A stretch of DNA of 64,000 nt from an uncultured Flavobacterium sp. (lineage in GTDB: Bacteria > Bacteroidota > Bacteroidia > Flavobacteriales > Flavobacteriaceae), in NCBI RefSeq assembly GCF_943913405.1, contig NZ_CALTYA010000002.1, forward strand, positions 62,001 to 126,000, in the 5' to 3' direction. The position numbers and the translations under genes were made by a program. Of this stretch, positions 58,364 to 64,000 are shown piece after piece. A model generated the notes under the pieces. That model had not been told where the DNA came from. It made no database searches and saw only the letters and a program-made list of their open reading frames with translations. Position 1 is the stretch's first letter; every line of letters begins with the position of its first letter.

Positions 58364-59968
58364 ATGCTTAAGATCCGCTTTAGATATATTTTTTTGATTT
58401 TGGCCATAATAATGGTTGGATGCGCCAAAAGAGGAAGCATTACGGGAGGTTTGAAAGATACCATTCCGCCAGTGCTCCGTTCAAGTTCGCCTGAAAATTT
58501 CAGCACGAATTTCAATGCAAAAGAAATCAGGATTACGTTTGACGAGTATATAAAAATTAAGGATGTTAGCAAACAATTGATCGTTTCGCCACCGATGAAA
58601 TATCCGCCAGTGGTGACTCCTACTAATGCGAGCAAATTCATAAACATCAGAATTAAAGATACTTTACAGCCAAATACGACTTATAGTTTTAACTTCGGAA
58701 GCAGTATTCAAGACAATAACGAAGGAAATCCTTACCAGCAATTTAAGTATGTTTTTTCAACAGGAAGCTACATCGATTCGCTCTCGCTTCAGGGAATTAT
58801 AAAAGATGCCTATAAAAAAGACGTTGATAATTTTGTTTCGGTAATGCTTTATGAAATAAATGACAAGTTTAACGACTCTATTGTTTATAAAGAAAATCCA
58901 AGATATATCACCAATACTTTGGACAGTTTGAAGACTTTTAAACTAGAAAATCTGAAGGAAGGAACTTATCTTTTGGTGGCGATGAAAGATTTGAATAACA
59001 ATAATCGCTTTAATTCGAAGAGTGAAAAAATTGCGTTCCACAAGGAATATATAAAAATTCCGAACGACACGATTTATGAAATGGAACTTTTTAAGGAAGT
59101 ATTGCCTTTCAAAGCTACAAAACCTTATCAAGCTTCAGGAAATAGAATCGTTGTTCCATACGAAGGCGATTATAAAAACGCAGCAGTTACTTTAAAAAAC
59201 GGCAGTACTGTTTTAGATACAAAAGTGACCAAATTTCCAGAAAAAGATTCACTTCAAGTTTGGTTCAAGCCAATCAAAACTGATTCTCTAAATGTCATGC
59301 TTAAGAAAGACAAGTTTGAAAAAGATTTTACGATTCGCTATAAAGACCAGAAAAAAGACAGCTTAAATTTCAGCACAAAACCTAGCGGTACCTTAAATTT
59401 CAGAGACAGATTGACAATCTCATCCACTAATCCGCTGCTAAAAATTGACAATTCAAAGATGAAACTGGTTAATAAAGATTCTCTTGCTGTCAAATTCACG
59501 ACAGAATATGATGAATTTAATCAAGAAGTAAAAATTGATTTTGTGAAAGAACCTTTGGAAAAATACACATTAGACATTTTTCCGGGCGCAATGACAGATT
59601 TTCTTGAACAGACAAATGATACGCTCAGTTATAAACTAACGACACAAAATACGTCTGAATATGGCAATTTAAAAATCACTCTTTCAAATGTGAAACAATT
59701 TCCTGTGATTGTAGAACTGACCAATGAAAAGGGTGAAATAATGGCTTCGGATTATTCTGAAGGAAATTCAGTAGTTGATTTTATTGGATTATTGCCTAAT
59801 AAATTTTTTCTCCGCATAATTTACGATGAGAATAAAAACAAAATCTGGGACACTGGAAATTACCTTGAGAAGCGACAAGCCGAGCAAGTACTTTATTATC
59901 CCACTGCAATTGATGTCAGGGCAAACTGGGATGTAGACCAAACTGTTGATTTGAAGGCTTTAGAGTAA
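58364..59968 (+). CDS. Ig-like (Big_5) domain lipoprotein
   Basis: A 534-residue lipoprotein: lipobox LAIIMVGC with Cys 20, then a Big_5-type Ig-like domain (PPVLRSSSPENFSTNFNAKE, then RITFDEYIKI) and several beta-rich repeats with LKNLNNNN-like turns, ending VDQTVDLKALE. The pattern TGGLKDTIPPVL after the signal is common to a Bacteroidota family of outer-surface proteins of unknown role. Its last nine bases overlap the convergent omega-amidase gene. Confidence 0.85.
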   Translation: MLKIRFRYIFLILAIIMVGCAKRGSITGGLKDTIPPVLRSSSPENFSTNFNAKEIRITFDEYIKIKDVSKQLIVSPPMKYPPVVTPTNASKFINIRIKDTLQPNTTYSFNFGSSIQDNNEGNPYQQFKYVFSTGSYIDSLSLQGIIKDAYKKDVDNFVSVMLYEINDKFNDSIVYKENPRYITNTLDSLKTFKLENLKEGTYLLVAMKDLNNNNRFNSKSEKIAFHKEYIKIPNDTIYEMELFKEVLPFKATKPYQASGNRIVVPYEGDYKNAAVTLKNGSTVLDTKVTKFPEKDSLQVWFKPIKTDSLNVMLKKDKFEKDFTIRYKDQKKDSLNFSTKPSGTLNFRDRLTISSTNPLLKIDNSKMKLVNKDSLAVKFTTEYDEFNQEVKIDFVKEPLEKYTLDIFPGAMTDFLEQTNDTLSYKLTTQNTSEYGNLKITLSNVKQFPVIVELTNEKGEIMASDYSEGNSVVDFIGLLPNKFFLRIIYDENKNKIWDTGNYLEKRQAEQVLYYPTAIDVRANWDVDQTVDLKALE

Positions 59969-60724
59969 CGAAAAAGAATCTCGATCATTCAAAAAACCTA
60001 GCTTTTGCCTGGTTTCTAGCATTTTATTTTTATCTAGATCAACCACAAATATTTCTTCCGAAGTCTGTGTTTCTAATTCATAATTTCCTAGAAAATCCAC
60101 GACTTGTGAATGTCCCGAATAAGGATGATTATTTCCGTCTTCCCCGATTCTGTTGACGCCAATAGTGTAGCACATATTTTCTACAGCACGCGCTTTTAGC
60201 AAAATATCCCAAGCTGGAATGCGCTGTGTTGGCCAATTTGCAACGTAAATCAGCAAGTCATAATCTTCCACATTTCTAGAAAAGACTGGAAACCGCAAGT
60301 CATAACAAATGAGGGGGCAGATTTTCCAGCCTTTATATTCTATTATCAATTTTTCATTTCCTGAAGCGTAGATTTTTTCTTCTCCTGCTAAAGAAAACAA
60401 ATGCCTTTTATCATATTTTTTAATTTCTCCGGAAGGAAAAATAAATACCAAACGATTGTAAAATTTTCCGTTTTCACGGATAATCAAGCTTCCTATAATG
60501 GCTGTATTTTTTGCCTTGGCCAAAGATTTTAATAATGAAACCGTTACGCCGTCCATCGTTTCTGCAAGATGTTCTGGATGCATCGTGAAACCTGTCGAGA
60601 ACATTTCTGGCAAGACAACCAAGTCAATTTCTTCTTGAATCGAATTGATTTTGTCTTCGAAATAGTTCCGATTCTCTTCCCGATTTTCCCAAACTAATGG
60701 CGCTTGAATCAAGGCAATTTTCAT
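59960..60724 (-). CDS. nitrilase-superfamily amidohydrolase (omega-amidase-like)
   Basis: A 254-residue carbon-nitrogen hydrolase with the Glu-Lys-Cys triad: LPEMFSTGFTMHPE, then IKKYDKRHLFSL and ICYDLRFPVFSRN. DLLIYVANWPTQR matches the YafV/NIT2 omega-amidase group, which hydrolyses 2-oxoglutaramate-type substrates. It is six bases downstream of glgC on the same strand. It may be co-transcribed with the glycogen genes, with no obvious metabolic link. Confidence 0.9.
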   Translation of the reverse strand: MKIALIQAPLVWENREENRNYFEDKINSIQEEIDLVVLPEMFSTGFTMHPEHLAETMDGVTVSLLKSLAKAKNTAIIGSLIIRENGKFYNRLVFIFPSGEIKKYDKRHLFSLAGEEKIYASGNEKLIIEYKGWKICPLICYDLRFPVFSRNVEDYDLLIYVANWPTQRIPAWDILLKARAVENMCYTIGVNRIGEDGNNHPYSGHSQVVDFLGNYELETQTSEEIFVVDLDKNKMLETRQKLGFLNDRDSFSLL

Positions 60725-60730
60725 ACGTTT

Positions 60731-62005
60731 TTATTCAATTACAAATCCATCCGGAAGAATAGATCCTTTTTTTACAATGATAATTCCGTCTTTAATCGTG
60801 AACAGTTTTGTGTTGGCGTCTTCCAAATGCTTGCCTCCTTTTAAGATTACATTATGCCCGATTTTACAGTTTTTGTCGATGATTGTGTTGTCTATAAAAC
60901 AGTTTTCTCCGATACCCAGATTCGTAATATTATGCTCAATATTATGGCTGATTTCATCCAAATTTTGATAGTAGTCATTTCCCATCAGATAAGTATTTGA
61001 AATCGTAGTTCCTTTGCCGATTCTGCTTCTGATTCCTATTACGGAATGTTCGATTTTGGCTCCATTAATGATGCAACCCTCTGAAACGACTGATTTATCC
61101 AAAGAAGTTCCGTCAGTAATTTTTGATGGTGGCAACGTTCTTGCTCTTGTATAAATCTTGCTCGAATTGTGAAAAAGATTAAACTTCGGAATGTCATCTG
61201 TCAGGCCTAAATTTGCTTCAAAAAACGAATCGATATTACCAATATCTGTCCAATAGCCTTCATATTGATAGCTCAATACTTTTTCTTTTTCAATCGCTTC
61301 GGGAATAATTTCTTTGCCAAAATCTTTTGTATTTGGATCAGCCATTAATCGAATTAGCAAATCCCTATTGAAGATATAAATTCCCATGGAAGCCAAGTAA
61401 TGACGACCCTCTTCGTTCATTTCTTCGCTAACTTCTGAAGTCCATTCTGGCAGTAAATCTGCTTTTGGCTTTTCTATGAAAGAAGTAATAAAACTATTGT
61501 CGTCCGTTTTTAAAATCCCGAATTCTGGCGCATCTTTCGCATTTACTGGCAAAGTTGCAATGGTCAAAGAAGCTCCATTTTTTTCGTGCGCTTCAATCAT
61601 TTCGTTGAAATCCATCTGGTACAATTGATCGCCAGAAAGAATCAGCGCATAATCAAAATTATGGTTCATGAAATATTGCATGCACTGGCGAACCGCATCG
61701 GCAGTTCCTTGAAACCAAGTCGGATTGTCTGGCGTTTGTTCTGCAGCTAAAATATCCACAAAAGCATTGCTGAAATGGCTGAATTGGTACGTATTTTTAA
61801 TGTGCTGATTTAAGGAAGCAGAGTTGAACTGCGTCAAAACAAACATTCTTTTGATATCAGAATTGATGCAATTTGAAATCGGAATATCTACCAAACGGTA
61901 TTTTCCGGCAATGGGAACGGCAGGCTTTGAACGGCTTTCAGTCAATGGCGCTAAACGGGAACCTTGTCCGCCACCTAAAATAATGGCTAGTGTATTTTTG
62001 TTCAT
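60731..62005 (-). CDS. glgC: glucose-1-phosphate adenylyltransferase
   Basis: A 424-residue ADP-glucose pyrophosphorylase, the committed step of glycogen synthesis. LGGGQGSRLAPLTESRSKP is the nucleotidyltransferase loop, LSGDQLYQMDF the metal site, FIEKPKADLLPEW the sugar-binding Glu. A left-handed beta-helix with repeated NTIIDKNCKIG-type turns follows. The start MNKNTLAIIL at 62005 lies ten bases after the glgA stop; a longer frame to 62083 would overlap glgA. Confidence 0.95.
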   Translation of the reverse strand: MNKNTLAIILGGGQGSRLAPLTESRSKPAVPIAGKYRLVDIPISNCINSDIKRMFVLTQFNSASLNQHIKNTYQFSHFSNAFVDILAAEQTPDNPTWFQGTADAVRQCMQYFMNHNFDYALILSGDQLYQMDFNEMIEAHEKNGASLTIATLPVNAKDAPEFGILKTDDNSFITSFIEKPKADLLPEWTSEVSEEMNEEGRHYLASMGIYIFNRDLLIRLMADPNTKDFGKEIIPEAIEKEKVLSYQYEGYWTDIGNIDSFFEANLGLTDDIPKFNLFHNSSKIYTRARTLPPSKITDGTSLDKSVVSEGCIINGAKIEHSVIGIRSRIGKGTTISNTYLMGNDYYQNLDEISHNIEHNITNLGIGENCFIDNTIIDKNCKIGHNVILKGGKHLEDANTKLFTIKDGIIIVKKGSILPDGFVIE

Positions 62006-62015
62006 TTCGTGGTTT

Positions 62016-63434
62016 TTATTGGTTTTGTAATGATTGATAAACGTTGATATATTCTCCCGCCGCTTTGTCCCAAGAATGGTCAATCTGCATGGAAGTTATT
62101 CTTATTTGGTCAAATTTTTCTTGATTTTTATATAATTCTACCGCTCTCGAAATAGAGTAAGTCACGTCAGAAACGCTGGTTTGATCATGACAAATTCCGA
62201 AACCGCCGTCGCCAAAATCTACAACCGTGTCTTTTAAACCGCCTGTTCTTCTGACAATTGGCGTAGTTCCATAGCGCAAAGCATACATTTGATTCAATCC
62301 GCAAGGCTCGACTCTGGAAGGCATAAGCAAGAAATCGGCACCTGCGTAAACATTGTGCGCAAGTCTTTCGTTGTAGCCGATATAGGCATTGTAATTTCCT
62401 GGATATTTTTCTTTTAAGCTTTCAAGTTCGGTTTCCAATTCGGGATTTCCTGAACCTAAAATTAAAATATTTATTTCCTTAGGATTTTCTTGCAAAGCAA
62501 TTTCACAAATTTCTGGCAATAAGTCGGCGCCTTTTTCTCCGACCAATCTTCCGATGAAAGTAAAAAGCGGTTTTGAAATATCAAGATTGAATTCTTTGCA
62601 AAGCTGTTCCTTATTTGCTTTTTTACCTTTTATGAAATCTTTTAAATCATAGTTGGAATGCAACATTGCGTCCGTTTTTGGATTCCAGACCTCGGTATCG
62701 ATTCCATTTAAAATACCGATGGATTTTGGCCTTTCATGGCGGAGAAGATTTTCTAATCCGTTCATTTCAATGCTGATTTCATCGAGATAGCTTGGCGAAA
62801 CAGTAGTGACTTTCCAAGCACATTTTATGGCTGTCGCCAAAGGGTTGATGACGCTGTTCCATTCTAAAAAGCCGATTTTTGACTTGTCAAATTCTGGAAT
62901 ATAATTGATTTTATCGAAACCGAACCAGCCTTGATATTGTCCGTTGTGAATTGTCAAAACAGTTGGAACCGATTTTAAAGTATGATAATTATAACCAAAT
63001 TGCACTAAAAACGGAATCAATCCCGCATGATAATCGTGGCAATTTAAAATATAAGGCTGTTGTTTTATTTCGACAAGCCAGTTTAAAAAAGCGATTTGAA
63101 AACCCAGGAAACGCTCAGTATCGTCTTCATAAGAATAAATATTTGGTCGATCAAAAAGAGCCGGAATCGAAACCAAAAAAAGCTCAAAACCAAGCTTATC
63201 TGTTTTCTCTTTTTGAATTTCATACGTAAATTCAAAGATGCCCATTTTCAGATTTCCAGAATGCACCGTTTCAAATTCATTTTCCTGCGTAAACTTAGTG
63301 CCATATTTCGGCAAGACGACTTTGGCGCGGTGTCCCAACAAGTTCTGATATTTTGGAAGCGCTCCCACGACGTCGGCCAAACCGCCTACTTTTGCAACAG
63401 GATAACATTCGGCGCTGATATGATAAATTTCCAT
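62016..63434 (-). CDS. glgA: glycogen synthase (ADP-glucose)
   Basis: A 472-residue GT5 glycogen synthase. KVGGLADVVGALPK near the N-terminus binds ADP-glucose, VLTIHNGQYQGWFG, then LLMPSRVEPCGLNQMYALRY carry the C-terminal E-x7-E motif. It transfers glucosyl units to alpha-1,4-glucan. It heads a glgA-glgC-amidase unit on the minus strand. Confidence 0.95.
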   Translation of the reverse strand: MEIYHISAECYPVAKVGGLADVVGALPKYQNLLGHRAKVVLPKYGTKFTQENEFETVHSGNLKMGIFEFTYEIQKEKTDKLGFELFLVSIPALFDRPNIYSYEDDTERFLGFQIAFLNWLVEIKQQPYILNCHDYHAGLIPFLVQFGYNYHTLKSVPTVLTIHNGQYQGWFGFDKINYIPEFDKSKIGFLEWNSVINPLATAIKCAWKVTTVSPSYLDEISIEMNGLENLLRHERPKSIGILNGIDTEVWNPKTDAMLHSNYDLKDFIKGKKANKEQLCKEFNLDISKPLFTFIGRLVGEKGADLLPEICEIALQENPKEINILILGSGNPELETELESLKEKYPGNYNAYIGYNERLAHNVYAGADFLLMPSRVEPCGLNQMYALRYGTTPIVRRTGGLKDTVVDFGDGGFGICHDQTSVSDVTYSISRAVELYKNQEKFDQIRITSMQIDHSWDKAAGEYINVYQSLQNQ

Positions 63435-63511
63435 TGGATTATAAGAATTGAATTCTCATAAAGATATAAAATTTAACAATCGGAAATATATCGTTTTCGG
63501 AGATTTAAAAT

Positions 63512-63556
63512 TTATTTTACGGTAATCTCATCTTCAATTCCTCTGATGCCTTTCTG
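63512..63556 (-). pseudogene. duplicated C-terminal tail remnant (GIEDEITVK-stop)
   Basis: On the minus strand QKGIRGIEDEITVK followed by TAA repeats the last residues of the hexosaminidase-type gene (IFIDEITVK-stop at 63636). The two tails are separated by the palindrome at 63576. No start codon or longer frame is attached. Confidence 0.5.
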
Positions 63557-63575
63557 AAAACTTTAAACTTATTGG

Positions 63576-63627
63576 AACACAGATTTGAGAAATTCTTATA
63601 ATTTTAAAAATTTCTCAAATCTGTGTT
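63576..63627. repeat. 19-bp perfect palindrome
   Basis: AACACAGATTTGAGAAATT (63576-63594) and AATTTCTCAAATCTGTGTT (63609-63627) with a 14-base loop, directly past the stop of the partial gene. Likely a terminator and repeat family member. Confidence 0.85.
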
Positions 63628-63635
63628 GCTTTATT

Positions 63636-64000
63636 CTACTTCACTGTAATTTCATCTATAAAAATAAATGCTTCTCCGCCAGCTCCTTGATGCCATTCTG
63701 GAAGTTTTCCGAAATTATAAGCCTTAACTTTTATAAATTTCGCTTTAATTTCTGGAATCGTCGCTTGAAAATCTGCGATTTGAACATCTGCATTTCTTGC
63801 GTCAAGCGTATTATCTATTGTTTTAACCAATTTGAAATTAATATTATCTTCAGAAGTATAAAATTCTACTTTTGCCGGCATCATGATCCAAGCTCTGGAA
63901 TCTTGCAGAAATCTAGCCGAAAGTGAAGTAACTTTTTTAGTTTCATTCAAATCAATTACCGCTTCAAAATCTTGCGCTTGATACCCTTGCCAGTCACCTT
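63636..64000 (-). CDS. C-terminal end of a glycoside-hydrolase-type protein (hexosaminidase-like), start beyond window
   Basis: Partial: the 3' 121 codons, with the frame open to the right edge. The segment reads GDWQGYQAQDFEAVIDLNET, then VTSLSARFLQDSRAWIMMP and VEFYTSEDNINFKLVKTIDN, ending DEITVK. This is an F5/8-type carbohydrate-binding (discoidin-like) domain as found at the C-terminus of Bacteroidota beta-N-acetylhexosaminidases and similar hydrolases. The catalytic part is outside the window, so the enzyme class is inferred. Confidence 0.7.
   Translation of the reverse strand, partial: GDWQGYQAQDFEAVIDLNETKKVTSLSARFLQDSRAWIMMPAKVEFYTSEDNINFKLVKTIDNTLDARNADVQIADFQATIPEIKAKFIKVKAYNFGKLPEWHQGAGGEAFIFIDEITVK

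Overview
The window reads as chromosome of a Flavobacterium-like member of the Bacteroidota (Flavobacteriia). The evidence is the low GC, the recurring Bacteroidota -7 promoter box TAnnTTTG, and family content typical of the group: DUF4271 beside a HemD-like protein, DUF3098 after FtsX, an ABC permease fused to an M1 peptidase, and QVH-type dihydroorotase. Species cannot be named from the sequence alone.

Layout. 1-7.2 kb: a partial dihydroorotase, a dolichyl-phosphate-mannose-synthase-like glycosyltransferase, DUF4271, HemD, PckA, DUF423, a saccharopine-dehydrogenase-like protein and an Lrp regulator. 7.3-7.45 kb: an unannotated 51-codon ORF made of 21-bp tandem repeats that encode a strongly basic heptad-repeat peptide. 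7.6-17.6 kb: a YugP-type protease, LeuS, then ftsX-DUF3098-uppP-truB-YiiX, a thioredoxin-like protein, pyrH and frr. 17.6-28.6 kb: an accessory block of four SDR oxidoreductases, two AraC regulators, a Crp/Fnr regulator, a 2H RNA ligase-like protein, two MFS exporters, a cupin, a TrxR-like flavoprotein, and a divergent Fur-family regulator whose promoter region holds two matching inverted-repeat operators.

29.8-37.9 kb: an integrated genomic island of about 8.1 kb in the 3' end of a CAT-anticodon tRNA gene. A 13-bp core (GTGGTCCCACCTG) is duplicated at both ends, and each end also carries a pair of 10-bp direct repeats with 12-bp periodicity, probably integrase arm sites. The island encodes a tyrosine integrase, a two-gene restriction-modification system (nuclease-methylase fusion plus specificity subunit, no translocase, resembling BcgI), a probable HUH Rep-like protein, a 45-codon ORF, an XRE repressor with an 18-bp perfect palindrome, an unknown membrane-anchored protein and an excisionase-like HTH protein.

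38-64 kb: mostly housekeeping. It holds methylmalonyl-CoA epimerase, rbfA with a LolE-like permease, a MATE pump with a short uORF and hairpin in its leader, dusB, NlpC/P60, an L,D-transpeptidase, lepA, a WYL regulator, DinB, the ABC/M1 fusion with its ATPase, thiL, glycyl-tRNA synthetase, comF, an Ig-like lipoprotein, an omega-amidase-like protein, glgC, glgA, and the 3' end of a hexosaminidase-type gene. No rRNA and no CRISPR array were seen.

Intergenic DNA is rich in dispersed palindromes (CAGATTCGCAG type, CACGAATT type, GCTAAG type) and in short iterated motifs between co-directional genes. Five genes have TAnnTTTG followed by exactly four bases and then ATG, which suggests leaderless transcripts. 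Protein identities come from family recognition by eye; no database search was run.
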